Shown: positions 16,514 to 26,537 of the stretch, piece after piece
Position numbering within the stretch: position 1 is the stretch's first letter
Layout of the letters: each line of letters begins with the position of its first letter
Origin: Emticicia soli
Lineage (GTDB): Bacteria > Bacteroidota > Bacteroidia > Cytophagales > Spirosomataceae
Length of the DNA: 64,000 nt
Direction: 5' to 3'
Assembly (NCBI RefSeq): GCF_037860775.1
Contig: NZ_JBBEWC010000019.1
Coordinates: forward strand, 20,773 to 84,772
Notes under the pieces: model-generated
Database searches by the model: none
What the model was told of the DNA's origin: nothing
Seen by the model: only the letters and a program-made list of their open reading frames with translations
Translations under genes and position numbers: made by a program

Positions 16514-16913
16514 AAATGTGTAATAAGTTTAAATGTATCTTGATTTAGCTTAATTCATAACTCCAAATGTGAGACTTTCGTATATGTGTTTCAAAAAAAA
16601 TGCTTCTAAATCAGTGTAATTGTTGATTAATGTACTTGATACTTTGTTATTGGCTTCAATGATATTAGAAGCTATATAAATGGCTGTACATATTTAGCCT
16701 GATTATACCAGCACTACATTGGACCGATAAAGTTACCGTATTGCCAGAGTATATAGCTATTTTATTTACTGAAATATTTGTATGGCTGTTGGTATTAAGG
16801 CGGAAAATATTAATACCTCAAAAGTACTCTTACCAACATAGCGAGTATTAGCCCAAAATTGACAAAAATTAGCTCATTTTGAACATGGAAAAGATTTTAT
16901 GAACGAATACTCA
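16514..16913. other. 400-base non-coding stretch with one inverted repeat
   Basis: No credible gene is present. GGTATTAA (16791-16798) and TTAATACC (16810-16817) form a perfect 8-bp inverted repeat with an 11-base centre, about 100 bases beyond the stop of the hybrid regulator. It has no T run and could be an operator. The rest is featureless A+T-rich sequence that should contain the promoter of the collagen-like lipoprotein. Confidence 0.5.
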
Positions 16914-19706
16914 TTAATTACCCATGTATTCAGATGGTGTAACATTAAACTCTTCCTGAAATACTTTGGTAAAGTAAGAAAGACTCTCGAAGCCCACCTG
17001 ATAGGCAATGTCAGAAACTGTGCCGGCTTTTTGCTTAAGTAAACTGGCTGCTCGCTGTAAACGATACCTACGAATAAACTCTACTGCTGTTTGGTTGGTT
17101 AATGCTTTAAGTTTACGGCGTAATTGCACCGTGCTCAAGGCCATATCGTTAGCAAAGTGAGCTAAATCAAATTGGCTATTGGCAAGGTTCGCTTCAACTA
17201 CCGCCTTAGCTTTAGTTATAAATGCTTCGTCAATTGAGTTAACTTTAATTTCGTCAGGTTTTAATTCAATAATTTCTTTGCCGTACCATTTGCGTAATGT
17301 TTCACGTATCGAAATCAGATTCTTTACTTTTACCAATATTTCTTCTTTATTGAATGGCTTCGTTAGATAATCGTCGGCACCTAGCTCTAGCCCTTCCATT
17401 TTGCTTTCTGCATCAGCCTTAGCTGTGAGCATAATTATTGGTATATGGCTCGTTTTTTCGTCCGATTTTAGCACTTTACAAAACTCAAAGCCATCCATTT
17501 CTGGCATCATCAAGTCGCTTATAATCACATTCGGGATTCTCTCAGTGGCTTTCTCAATACCCTCTTTACCATTGCTGGCCTCCATAATCTGAAAGTCTTT
17601 CTCAAAAATACTTTTGATGTAGGTTCTTATATCTGCGTTATCGTCAACAATTAGCAGTAGATTATCTTGCTCTCCATTGTTATTATCGGCTGTAGATGGC
17701 AGGCTCATGGCACCCTGACTGGCGTTAAAGGCGTATTCATCTGTTTGTTGAACTTCTTCTTCTATCATTCCCTCCCATGTCTTTTTATCGATAGGCAATT
17801 GTATGCTGAAAGTCGTTCCAACGTTCTCTTGGCTTTCTACTTTAATGCTACCTTTCAAAACATCAACTAACTCTTTTACAAGAGCCAAGCCAATACCTGT
17901 TCCTTCAAATTTTCGGTTCTGAGAGCTATCAACCTGATAGAAGCGGTCAAAAATCTTATCTAATTTATCTTTTTTTATTCCGATACCTGTATCACTGATA
18001 GTAATAATGGCCTTTCTGAAATCATTTTCGTAGGTGATATGCGCTGTAACTGTTCCACCTTTTGGTGTAAACTTAAAAGCGTTAGAAAGCAAATTAATAA
18101 TGATTTTATCTAACTTATCGTTGTCTATATATCCCCAAACTTCCTGTTGTTGGTTACTTGTTTCGAAAGCAATTTGCCGACTTTCAGCTAAAGAAGTAAA
18201 AGAACTTGTAAGGGTTCTGAAATATTGGTTGGTATTTTGTTTACTCACTTTTACGCTCATTTGCCCAGCCTCTAGTTTACTGATGTCGAGCAGTTGATTA
18301 ATGAGCGTAAGTAGCCTTTGTGTATTACGTAGCATCAGTGGCAGAAGATTTTCGGTGGGGTATTTTCTTACCAATTCTTGAAGTGGGCCTAAAATCAAGG
18401 TGATAGGTGTACGCAACTCGTGTGAGATATTAGCAAAAAAGGTTGTTTTAAGGTTGTCTAATTCTTTCAGACGGGCATTTTGTTCAAGGTTAAAACCCAG
18501 TTGTTTTTCGGCCACTAATTTACTACGGTCGGCATCTCTGAAAATCTGGCCTAAGAAGAATACAAAAATGAGGTTTTCGAGCACAAAAAGTAGTGAAGCT
18601 ATTCGGAACAGTATTTTGATTTCGATAATGCCTAATAAACGCAAATGAATAAGCATATAGCTGGTTAAACCCATTATAAACGGAATGGTGTAATATGAGT
18701 TGGTTGGCAGCTTTTTTATTAAAGAATAGATATAAACATATAAATAAAATAGCGACGAAACCACAATAAGATATACCCCAGCCTTTAACCAGTACCATTT
18801 GTAATCAACAACTCCAAAAATAGTAATTATAATATTGGCTGCGATAAAGAAGTAAATAACCTTACTGTACCATTTAGGAAGCCTATCAAAAGCTAAGGAA
18901 TATAAAATAAGCAAACCCGCTGTAAGGGGTATAGAATTATAACAAAGAAAGTTAATTTTTTTGGCTATGTCGGGGTCGTCAGTGAAGAGCGGTCCCATTA
19001 CGTTCATGATTCCCCAGAAGGCAAACGATTTTACGATAGCATGTAAAGAATATATTCTGAATATAGGTAAAGTAATGATAAAAGCGCCTAATACGGCAAT
19101 AAGAAACATTCGGAAAAACAAGAAACCATTAATGAAGCCTTGTTCTACATAAGTGTTTAGTTTTTTTTGTAAGAGAGAATCGTCTGAATGAACCTGAAGA
19201 GTACCATAGAGCCCACGTTGAGAGCGTATTTTGGCATAAATAATTTTAGAAGTATGTGGTGCAAGCTCAAACGGAAATTCGGGCTCTGATTCAATCAGTT
19301 TTTTTTCTTTTTTGTCTGTTATCAGTTTATAAGCGGTATGTGTATAATGTTGGTGAGTAGTATCTGAAATATAAAAATCGATGTTTTCTATCAATGAATT
19401 AATCCATTGGAGAGTTAGTTTTTTGTTTACATTATCTTTGTTTTCGATACTGAATCGTACCCAATGTGCATCGTCAGTGTATGGAAAAAGAAAATAGTCT
19501 TTTCCTAAAGGTTTAAAGGCTTGCTTACTTATTTGCTCAAAAGGAATGCTTGCGGAGGTATCTCTCAGAATCTCGAGAAAAGCAGTGGCAGCAACCGGAG
19601 TTTTGGTTTTAGAAGTAATAATTACTGGAGCCTGAGCCAATGTTCGGCCTGATATAATTACAAAAATGCAAAAACTTGTAAAGCTAAATAATGAGTTAAG
19701 TTTCAT
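16914..19706 (-). CDS. Hybrid two-component regulator: 7TM sensor kinase, receiver and AraC DNA-binding domain
   Basis: The protein has 930 residues. A signal peptide (1-24) precedes a periplasmic 7TMR-DISMED2-like domain (~40-180), seven membrane helices (~195-395) and a histidine kinase (phosphoacceptor H429 in ANISHELRTP; N542 in LLSNAFKFTP; GTGIGLALVKEL at ~602). A receiver follows (~683-800, D731 in IISDLMMPEMDG), then an AraC helix-turn-helix (~840-930, ending NVTPSEYM). The whole pathway, from sensing to DNA binding, is thus in one membrane protein. Bacteroidota hybrid regulators usually control nutrient or glycan genes; no such locus is adjacent, so the target is open. Confidence 0.93.
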   Translation of the reverse strand: MKLNSLFSFTSFCIFVIISGRTLAQAPVIITSKTKTPVAATAFLEILRDTSASIPFEQISKQAFKPLGKDYFLFPYTDDAHWVRFSIENKDNVNKKLTLQWINSLIENIDFYISDTTHQHYTHTAYKLITDKKEKKLIESEPEFPFELAPHTSKIIYAKIRSQRGLYGTLQVHSDDSLLQKKLNTYVEQGFINGFLFFRMFLIAVLGAFIITLPIFRIYSLHAIVKSFAFWGIMNVMGPLFTDDPDIAKKINFLCYNSIPLTAGLLILYSLAFDRLPKWYSKVIYFFIAANIIITIFGVVDYKWYWLKAGVYLIVVSSLFYLYVYIYSLIKKLPTNSYYTIPFIMGLTSYMLIHLRLLGIIEIKILFRIASLLFVLENLIFVFFLGQIFRDADRSKLVAEKQLGFNLEQNARLKELDNLKTTFFANISHELRTPITLILGPLQELVRKYPTENLLPLMLRNTQRLLTLINQLLDISKLEAGQMSVKVSKQNTNQYFRTLTSSFTSLAESRQIAFETSNQQQEVWGYIDNDKLDKIIINLLSNAFKFTPKGGTVTAHITYENDFRKAIITISDTGIGIKKDKLDKIFDRFYQVDSSQNRKFEGTGIGLALVKELVDVLKGSIKVESQENVGTTFSIQLPIDKKTWEGMIEEEVQQTDEYAFNASQGAMSLPSTADNNNGEQDNLLLIVDDNADIRTYIKSIFEKDFQIMEASNGKEGIEKATERIPNVIISDLMMPEMDGFEFCKVLKSDEKTSHIPIIMLTAKADAESKMEGLELGADDYLTKPFNKEEILVKVKNLISIRETLRKWYGKEIIELKPDEIKVNSIDEAFITKAKAVVEANLANSQFDLAHFANDMALSTVQLRRKLKALTNQTAVEFIRRYRLQRAASLLKQKAGTVSDIAYQVGFESLSYFTKVFQEEFNVTPSEYMGN

Positions 19707-19938
19707 GGTAGATAGTAAAACCAGCTAAGTTTTTTCTTTTGGGTATTTGTCTTATATAAATCAGGCTTTAGTTTAAAAAAGCCAAGATGTATGATTGGGA
19801 GAAGGGTTGTATGTTATTACCTACAAAGATATTAAATTAATGGATTGAAAAAACAAATTGATTGTCCGTAAAGTAAATTTCAAACATAAGTTTAGGCGTG
19901 ATAGCCTATGGTTTTACCTATTTTTAAAATATAAAACC

Positions 19939-19946
19939 TAAATTTG
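19939..19946 (+). promoter_or_regulatory. Probable -7 element of the RluA-type gene (TAAATTTG)
   Basis: TAAATTTG fits TAnnTTTG and lies 29 bases before the ATG at 19976. No strong TTTG at -33 was seen. Confidence 0.5.
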
Positions 19947-19975
19947 CATTATATTTCACTATACCCATCAGCGAT

Positions 19976-20764
19976 ATGGATTACGAGTTTGAGTTTCAGG
20001 ATACACCGGATATAACACCAAAGATAAAGAATACCCCTAAAAAAGTGGTTTTTGAAGACATAATCATCTTTGAAAATAACGATTACATACTTATTAATAA
20101 GCCTCCGTATTTATCAAGTCTTGACGAACGCACGCAAGATAAGCACCAAAGTATACTGCGTCTGGCAAAGGCTTATTCTGACGATGCACAGTTGTGCCAC
20201 CGTTTAGATAAAGAAACGTCGGGTGTTTTGGCTATTGCTAAAAACCCGGCAGCATATAGAAACTTGGCTATGCAGTTCGAAAATCGTGAGGTAACCAAAC
20301 GCTATCATGCTGTTGTAAATGGCGTACATGATTTTGATAGTGTGTCGGTGTTTTTGCCAATTGCACAATTAAAAGATGGCACGGCCGTAAGAATTGACCG
20401 TGAGAAAGGTAAAATAGCCGAGACAGTTTTCTTTACTTTAAAGGCTTATCGCCACCATACTTTGGTAGAATGTATTCCGATTACGGGCCGTATGCACCAG
20501 ATTCGTGTACACTTGCAATGCCTCAAAGCACCAATTGTTTGCGACCCAACTTATGGCGGAGACGATATTTTCTTGTCGCAACTGAAAAGCAAGAAGTTTA
20601 ACCTGAAAAAAGGAACAGAAGAATTACCGCTTATTAAAAGAGTTGCCCTACATGCGCATTCGCTTACGTTCCGTTTGTTGAATGGTGAAGTAGTAAAAAT
20701 AGAAGCACCATATCCGAAAGATTTTGATGTGCTCGTAAAACAGCTAGATAAGTTTACTGCATAA
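19976..20764 (+). CDS. RluA-family pseudouridine synthase
   Basis: The protein has 262 residues. The catalytic motif is CHRLDKETSGVL, with the conserved aspartate that attacks the target uridine. NKPPYLSS near the N-terminus, ITGRMHQIRVHLQ and CDPTYGG are family signatures. It converts specific uridines in rRNA or tRNA to pseudouridine; which position cannot be told from sequence. There is no S4 domain, as in several short RluA members. A second paralogue lies at 42032. Its last codons form one arm of a convergent terminator. Confidence 0.93.
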   Translation: MDYEFEFQDTPDITPKIKNTPKKVVFEDIIIFENNDYILINKPPYLSSLDERTQDKHQSILRLAKAYSDDAQLCHRLDKETSGVLAIAKNPAAYRNLAMQFENREVTKRYHAVVNGVHDFDSVSVFLPIAQLKDGTAVRIDREKGKIAETVFFTLKAYRHHTLVECIPITGRMHQIRVHLQCLKAPIVCDPTYGGDDIFLSQLKSKKFNLKKGTEELPLIKRVALHAHSLTFRLLNGEVVKIEAPYPKDFDVLVKQLDKFTA

Positions 20765-20780
20765 TGTGCAGTAAACTTAT
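20748..20780. terminator. Convergent terminator whose loop contains the RluA-type stop codon
   Basis: A perfect 14-bp stem (ATAAGTTTACTGCA at 20748-20761, with 20767-20780). The TAA stop of the plus-strand gene occupies 20762-20764 in the loop. It probably serves both the synthase and the EamA gene. Confidence 0.75.
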
Positions 20781-20792
20781 TTATAAAAAGGC

Positions 20793-21713
20793 TTAATCAA
20801 CAGTTGCACTAGCGGTAACCGTTTTTCGGCGGCCTATGGTCATTAATACTACACCTATTAATACAATTGCTGAGGCTACAAGCGATCTGGGTGTGAGTAC
20901 TTCTCCTTTAAATATCCAACCCAGAAAAAACGCCACCACCGGATTAATATATGCATAAGTAGCTGTTACTTGTGGCGGAGCATTATTAATCAGCCATAGG
21001 TACGCACTGTAACCAATATAAGAACCAACTATAATAAGATATAGTAAAGCCATATAGGTTTCTTGTGTCATGCGCTGAAAGGCTTGCAGATGATTCTTCT
21101 CAAAAACCAGACTCATTAGTAACGAAAAACACCCTCCGGCTATCATCTGTATAGCAGTAGACTGAATGGGTTTGGGTAATGGCAAATAAGGCGATTTCAG
21201 CGAACCATAAGCCCAGGCAACCGAACCTGCAAAAACGAGTAGTGCCGGAAAAAGCGCTACTTCTCTATTATCGGTATGTGCGGGGTTCATAGGGTCTAGC
21301 AAATAAACCATGCCGAATAAACCTATAATAAGCCCTACTAACCCAATAAGTGTAGGCTTGGTTTTACTGAAAAACCAGAAGTCGAGCATGATCATCCAGG
21401 CTGGTAGGGTAGCAACCAAAAGCGCAACCAAACCCGATGGCATAAAACGTAAAGCATAAGCCACAGCAACATTACCTATGCCACTTAGCATAATACCCAC
21501 AAGCACAGCACCTTTTACTTGGGCCATATTGGGTATGCCGTAGCCTTTCCAGAGTGTGAATAAGAATAGCAGAATGCCACCGGTAAGAAATCGTAGACAA
21601 GATACCATCATAGGCGGAAGTACCTCAATTGCGTACTTCATACCTAAAAAAGTAGACCCCCAAACTACATAAACGAGTCCGAGGGCTATAATAAGCTTTG
21701 TTTTATAAGACAT
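20793..21713 (-). CDS. EamA (DMT superfamily) transporter
   Basis: The protein has 306 residues and ten predicted membrane helices in two EamA repeats of five. Family features include ALGLVYVVWGSTFLGMKYAI at the start, FLTGGILLF, and in the second half LWLINNAPPQVTATYAYINP with VVAFFLGWIF. Members export or exchange amino acids, drugs or metabolites across the inner membrane; the substrate is not predictable here. It lies 57 bases downstream of the fur-like gene on the same strand, so co-transcription is possible. Confidence 0.92.
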   Translation of the reverse strand: MSYKTKLIIALGLVYVVWGSTFLGMKYAIEVLPPMMVSCLRFLTGGILLFLFTLWKGYGIPNMAQVKGAVLVGIMLSGIGNVAVAYALRFMPSGLVALLVATLPAWMIMLDFWFFSKTKPTLIGLVGLIIGLFGMVYLLDPMNPAHTDNREVALFPALLVFAGSVAWAYGSLKSPYLPLPKPIQSTAIQMIAGGCFSLLMSLVFEKNHLQAFQRMTQETYMALLYLIIVGSYIGYSAYLWLINNAPPQVTATYAYINPVVAFFLGWIFKGEVLTPRSLVASAIVLIGVVLMTIGRRKTVTASATVD

Positions 21714-21770
21714 TGATTGATAATGCTAGAAGAGCTAGCTCACAATAATAGGTTAACACACAACGAAGTT

Positions 21771-22190
21771 TTACGCCTTGCAATTAGGACAAGTACCTTG
21801 CATAAGCATATTGATATCGCTCAGTTTATACCCATCAGGTAAATTTACTTTCGGAATATGCACGCTTTCAATACAGGTTGTATTGCCACAAACCAGACAT
21901 TTAAAATGCACATGGTCGTGGTGGTGTTCGTCGTGCTTACACTCGGTTGAGCGGCAAAGGGCATATTTAGTGCCGCCTTCGTCGTCTAGTACTTTATGAA
22001 TAATGCCTTTCTCAACAAATGTTTTCAGGGTACGATAAATCGTAACTCTATCAAAACGTTCGCCGAAGAGATTCTCCAGATCACCGTGCGAAAGCGCATG
22101 GCTGTAAGTCTGAAATGACTGTAATATATCTTCACGACAGCCCGTATGGCGTAAGTCGTATTCTTTTAATGTATTTTTAGAGAGATTCAT
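21771..22190 (-). CDS. Fur-family transcriptional regulator
   Basis: The protein has 139 residues from the ATG at 22190; an upstream in-frame ATG at 22223 would add 11 hydrophobic residues that do not fit the family. The winged helix includes GDLENLFGERFDRVTIYRTLKTF. The metal region has a histidine-rich stretch (ECKHDEHHHDHVHFKC) and two CxxC pairs (CLVCG, CPNCK) for structural zinc. It may be a Zur/PerR/Fur type; the HHHDHVHF segment fits zinc or iron sensing but does not decide between them. Possible targets nearby are the EamA and ABC exporters. Confidence 0.9.
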   Translation of the reverse strand: MNLSKNTLKEYDLRHTGCREDILQSFQTYSHALSHGDLENLFGERFDRVTIYRTLKTFVEKGIIHKVLDDEGGTKYALCRSTECKHDEHHHDHVHFKCLVCGNTTCIESVHIPKVNLPDGYKLSDINMLMQGTCPNCKA

Positions 22191-22284
22191 GATTTTCAGG
22201 TTTATAAATTCATGAAAAAACAATGAAACAAGCCCAGATTACAAGTAAAAATCGTCTTTAATCCTCATTGATTCCTGCTGCTTG

Positions 22285-24186
22285 TTATTCTACCAGCAAA
22301 TTTACGTTTTCAAACTGTAATTTAACCAGATTTGCGTAAATTCCTTCTTCTTTCAGAATCAACTCATCGTGTGAGCCTGATTCTGCTATTTCGCCGTCTT
22401 TCAAAACATATATAGTATCAACGTTGCGAATAGTTGCCAGACGGTGCGCAATAATAATGGTTGTGCGGTCTTTCATTAACTTATCCAAGGCATCTTGCAC
22501 CAGTTTTTCCGATTCAGAATCGAGCGCACTTGTAGCTTCATCAAGAATCAGAATCGATGGGTCTTTCAGTATTGCCCTTGCAATAGCAATACGCTGTCTT
22601 TGTCCGCCTGATAATTTCACACCTCTTTCGCCTACAATTGTCTGGAATTTCTCAGGGAAAGAGTCAATAAAGTTGAATGCATTGGCTTTCTTGGCTGCCT
22701 CAATCACTTCTGTTTCGGTAGAGCCGGGTTTTCCGTATGCAATATTTTCGTAGATAGTTCCGCCAAAAAGCATTACTTCTTGTGGTACTATGGCAATGTT
22801 GCTTCTTAATTCGGTTACATCTTGGTCAGCAATATTTACACCATCAATCACAATTTTGCCTCTTGTGAGCGGATACAGTTTCATTAACAACTGCACAAGT
22901 GTTGATTTACCCGCACCACTTTGCCCAACCAATGCAATTTTTTCACCTGCTTTTACATTGATAGAAACATCTTTCAACACAGTTACATCAGCCCTTGACG
23001 GATACACAAAACCCACGTTTTCAAACGAAACATTTCCCTGTGCCTTTTTAAATTCAAACGCACGGTCAACATCTACTTCCGAGTTTTCTTCTAAAATCTC
23101 TAATACCCGTTCCGAAGCCCCAATGGTTTTTTGTATCTGGGCATACATATCGCCCAAGCCACCAACCGAGCCACCAATAAAACCAGTATATATAATGAAA
23201 GTAAAAAGGTCTTTGAAGTCTAACTCTCCGGTCAATACCAGATTGCCTCCATACCATACAACACCTACAACCCCACCAAACAATACAAAAATGATAAACG
23301 AAATAAAACCACCTCTGAACGTTGCCGCTTTTAAGGCATACTCAACAACACGTTGAATAGACGTTGTGTATCGGTTCACTTCAAGGCGCTCGTTAGTAAA
23401 GGCTTTTACTACATTAACCGATTGAAGTGTTTCTTCTACTATGATATTGGTTTTGGCTAGTTCGTCTTGTACTTTTTTAGAGTTTTTTCTAATAAACCGG
23501 CCAAAAAAGATGGCCGCCACCACCAAAAACGGAAACGTTGAAAGCATGAAAAGTGTAAGCTTTCCCGAAATAAGGGTAATAAGCAATACTCCACCAACCA
23601 ATGTAAATATCTGGCGGAACAGCTCAGCCAATGTAATAGACAATACATCTTGCAGTTGTGTTACGTCAGAAGTAATACGGCTCATTAGCTCACCCACACG
23701 GCTTTTCTCAAAAAAGGTAATGGGTAGCGTAATGATTTTGGTATAAAGTTCTTTTCTCAGATCACGCATCGATTGCTCCGATACGCGTGTAAAAGTATAA
23801 ACTCTTAGAAATGAAAAACCCGCTTGCAGAATGAGCAAAACAACAAAAAGGAATGTTACTTCATTTAATGTAAAATTTGGCGCCGAATTAAAAATGTTTT
23901 GAAGCTTATCGCCCATCATATTCATGCTGCCCATACCGTTGGTATTAGGTAATGAAGCTGCTTTGTCTGGCGATACGATAGCGCCTACCATTTGTCCCAT
24001 CAAAAGCGGGATACTCATGGAAGTTAATTGTGAAAGTACCAAAAAAACGAAACCTATCATAAAGGTCCATTTGTATGGTAAGGTAAATCTAAAAACTTTC
24101 AGAGCTTTGCCAAAGCCCTCTTTACTGATTTTCTTTTTGTCTTTTTCTGAAGCCTCTTCTCCAAAACGTTGGGTTCTTTTTGCCAT
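22285..24186 (-). CDS. MsbA/LmrA-type ABC exporter (fused permease-ATPase)
   Basis: The protein has 633 residues. The N-terminal transmembrane domain (~30-350) has six helices; ITSDVTQLQDVLSITLAELF is the typical coupling region. The nucleotide-binding domain (~390-620) has Walker A (GQSGAGKST), the signature LSGGQRQR, Walker B (ILILDEATSALDS) and the H-loop (IIIAHRLAT). It would work as a homodimer that exports lipids, peptides or drugs across the inner membrane. Bacteroidota often carry it near envelope genes; here gldB is the upstream gene on the same strand, 61 bases away. Confidence 0.94.
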   Translation of the reverse strand: MAKRTQRFGEEASEKDKKKISKEGFGKALKVFRFTLPYKWTFMIGFVFLVLSQLTSMSIPLLMGQMVGAIVSPDKAASLPNTNGMGSMNMMGDKLQNIFNSAPNFTLNEVTFLFVVLLILQAGFSFLRVYTFTRVSEQSMRDLRKELYTKIITLPITFFEKSRVGELMSRITSDVTQLQDVLSITLAELFRQIFTLVGGVLLITLISGKLTLFMLSTFPFLVVAAIFFGRFIRKNSKKVQDELAKTNIIVEETLQSVNVVKAFTNERLEVNRYTTSIQRVVEYALKAATFRGGFISFIIFVLFGGVVGVVWYGGNLVLTGELDFKDLFTFIIYTGFIGGSVGGLGDMYAQIQKTIGASERVLEILEENSEVDVDRAFEFKKAQGNVSFENVGFVYPSRADVTVLKDVSINVKAGEKIALVGQSGAGKSTLVQLLMKLYPLTRGKIVIDGVNIADQDVTELRSNIAIVPQEVMLFGGTIYENIAYGKPGSTETEVIEAAKKANAFNFIDSFPEKFQTIVGERGVKLSGGQRQRIAIARAILKDPSILILDEATSALDSESEKLVQDALDKLMKDRTTIIIAHRLATIRNVDTIYVLKDGEIAESGSHDELILKEEGIYANLVKLQFENVNLLVE

Positions 24187-24247
24187 AGTACTTTATCCTC
24201 TTTGTGGTTAATTATGAGGATTTTAAAAATTAAATGAGCCAACAGCC

Positions 24248-25261
24248 TTATTCTTCTTTTTCGTCTGTTTGACCCCTGTATTTTGATTGCTCAAAAATCT
24301 GGCGCGCGTCGGCGTTTTTCATCAAATCTACTAACGTAATCGAAGGGTTTTCGGTTCGGTAACGGCTTACTATTCGCCAACCTAGCCATTGCCCGATGCG
24401 TCCGGGGCAATCTGATCCTATTTCTATTACATTAGGGCGCTCGCCAATATATTTGTCTTTTATTCTGTCGTTTGTTTCGTAAATCAGTTTATTATCTATA
24501 AAATGCGCCCACACATAGCCTTGTCCGTTCCAGCTTTTTACAAGGTTTGAGTCGGCATAAGCTATAACCAACGAGTCGGGCACATTCGGAATCACCGCTC
24601 TTGTAAACTCAAAACTTTTGCCATAGAAAACCATATCGGCTAGCAAGGAGCGGTCGTTCAGGTCAATCTTATTATATTTTCTTGAAAGTAGCGTAACAAC
24701 CGTAGGTACTATATATGGTTTGGCATAGCGCCTTAGCATATAGTTTGGGTGTTGTGGGCGATACTTGGCTTTTGGGCCAATAAACGATTCTAAGGGAATA
24801 ATAATCAGGCTATCGTTTACAACCAGTTCGTTATCTAGCCCTGCAAAAGTGGTAATGATTTTTGGTTCTTTAAAATCAGGATAATGATATTTGATATGCT
24901 TAAAGGCTACCTCAAATTCTTTTTTTAAATCATCTAAATTGCCAAAAGTCTGTTGCGTTTGCTGATAAAGTTCCTGTATAGCCGGATGATGAATTAATAA
25001 GTCAAGTCTTTCGATAAGACCTTGGTCATCAGCAGGAGTCTGATAAAATGTTTCTACAAAAGTTCGGTGTTTTTCTAAAAAACTTCTGATTTCCTCTTTG
25101 TTCTTTAATTGCATCAGCGGTTCTTCTAGTCTTTCGATATTTACATTAACTTTTATCGCTGAAACATCAACGTCAGACGCATCGGTGGTCGATTCTGATT
25201 TCTGGCAAGCGTAAAAACATGAAGAAACTAATAAGAAAAATCCTAGAATACGATATTTCAT
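24248..25261 (-). CDS. gldB: Gliding motility lipoprotein GldB
   Basis: The protein has 337 residues. A lipoprotein signal ends at FYACQKSE. The body contains the GldB-type features HPAIQELYQQ, the central FAGLDNELVVND and the C-terminal GSDCPGRIGQWLGWRIV. GldB is needed for gliding and for the type IX secretion system in Flavobacterium, though its exact biochemical role is unsettled. Its presence fits the CHU_C protein at the start of the window. A -7-like element (CAAAATTA on the plus strand at 25293-25300) lies upstream. Confidence 0.88.
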   Translation of the reverse strand: MKYRILGFFLLVSSCFYACQKSESTTDASDVDVSAIKVNVNIERLEEPLMQLKNKEEIRSFLEKHRTFVETFYQTPADDQGLIERLDLLIHHPAIQELYQQTQQTFGNLDDLKKEFEVAFKHIKYHYPDFKEPKIITTFAGLDNELVVNDSLIIIPLESFIGPKAKYRPQHPNYMLRRYAKPYIVPTVVTLLSRKYNKIDLNDRSLLADMVFYGKSFEFTRAVIPNVPDSLVIAYADSNLVKSWNGQGYVWAHFIDNKLIYETNDRIKDKYIGERPNVIEIGSDCPGRIGQWLGWRIVSRYRTENPSITLVDLMKNADARQIFEQSKYRGQTDEKEE

Positions 25262-25292
25262 AAATGAATGAGTAGTTTTCTCAAAAAACGCA

Positions 25293-25300
25293 CAAAATTA
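25293..25300 (-). promoter_or_regulatory. Possible -7 element of gldB (TAATTTTG)
   Basis: On the minus strand this reads TAATTTTG, 31 bases before the gldB ATG. No matching -33 TTTG is at the right distance. Confidence 0.4.
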
Positions 25301-25373
25301 GCTAATTATTTGTCTCGTATAGCGTACTTTCGCAAATTATAAGAAGTTTTTAATAAAATCACACTTCATAATT

Positions 25374-26537
25374 ATGAAAAAGCACTTCGTCAGCCTGTTA
25401 ATAGGCATAGTGTCCTATGTACAGGTTTCGAATGTATATGCCCAGAAAACAGTTTATAATAAGGATGTTGAACAGCGAATAAAACAGGTAGAAACAAACC
25501 TTTTTAGTAATAAAGCCGGAAGTAATAACGACAAATGGGCAATAGATACACGTATGCGCCACTATGGTGTATATGGGTTAAGCGTAGCCGTAATAAAAGA
25601 TTATAAAATAGAATGGGTAAAAGGATATGGCTTTGCTGACTTTGATGAAAAACGCTCTGTTACTACCGAAACACTTTTTCAGGCAGCGTCTATCAGTAAA
25701 TCCTTGAATGCTGTAGGAGTACTGAAACTGGTACAAGATAAAAAACTGGCACTTGACACCGATATTAATACTTACCTTACAACATGGAAGTTCCCGTATG
25801 ATGCAGTATCAAAAGGTAAAAAAATAAACGTGGCTAATTTATTGAGTCACTCGGCAGGGCTTAGCATACATGGTTTTCCGGGTTATGGCAAAGGAGACAA
25901 ACTGCCAAGTATTACCCAGATACTCAATGGGCAGAAACCAGCCAATACTAAAGCTGTTCGCTCTCAGTTTGAACCAGGTTTAAAAGCGGAGTACTCAGGT
26001 GGTGGTACTACTATTTCGCAATTAATCGTAATGGATATAACCAAACAGCCTTATGCTCAATATATGTGGAACAATGTGCTAAAACCAATGGGAATGCTGC
26101 ATAGCACTTATGAGCAACCACCATTTAATAAAAAAGCGCAAGAACTAGCCACAGGCTATCAGGAGAACAAGAAACAAATAGAGGGGAAATATCATATTTA
26201 TCCTGAACAAGGTGCAGCAGGTTTATGGACAAATCCAACAGATTTGGCGCATTATATTATCGAAACCCAACTGGCGCTTATCGGAAAATCGAACAAAGTG
26301 CTTTCTAAAGAAATGACTCAATTAAGGCTAACACCCTATAGTGAAAATTTGGGATTAGGCGTATTCATCGATGATGTTAATAAGACTTTTGGCCATAGTG
26401 GTGGCACCGCTGGTTTCAGATGCCAGTATTACGGAAGCCTTCAAGGCGGCAATGGCGTGGTGGTAATGGTTAATTCAGATAATAGCGATATTATGTATGA
26501 GCTTATTAATAGCGTCAGGTCAATTTATAAATGGTAG
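25374..26537 (+). CDS. Secreted serine hydrolase, beta-lactamase class C / DD-peptidase-like
   Basis: The protein has 387 residues. The signal peptide ends around VSNVYAQ. The nucleophile motif is SISKS (SxxK) in FQAASISKSLNAVG, the second motif appears as YSGGG where class C enzymes have YxN, and the third is HSGGTAGF (HxG type). The family includes DD-peptidases, esterases and penicillin-binding-like proteins. Antibiotic resistance cannot be inferred. It is divergent from gldB and is followed by a 360-base non-coding stretch. Confidence 0.9.
   Translation: MKKHFVSLLIGIVSYVQVSNVYAQKTVYNKDVEQRIKQVETNLFSNKAGSNNDKWAIDTRMRHYGVYGLSVAVIKDYKIEWVKGYGFADFDEKRSVTTETLFQAASISKSLNAVGVLKLVQDKKLALDTDINTYLTTWKFPYDAVSKGKKINVANLLSHSAGLSIHGFPGYGKGDKLPSITQILNGQKPANTKAVRSQFEPGLKAEYSGGGTTISQLIVMDITKQPYAQYMWNNVLKPMGMLHSTYEQPPFNKKAQELATGYQENKKQIEGKYHIYPEQGAAGLWTNPTDLAHYIIETQLALIGKSNKVLSKEMTQLRLTPYSENLGLGVFIDDVNKTFGHSGGTAGFRCQYYGSLQGGNGVVVMVNSDNSDIMYELINSVRSIYKW

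Noticed and set aside
25374..26537. Antibiotic-resistance beta-lactamase
   Set aside because: The SxxK/HxG motifs are shared with esterases and DD-peptidases, and YSG replaces YxN; resistance is not supported.
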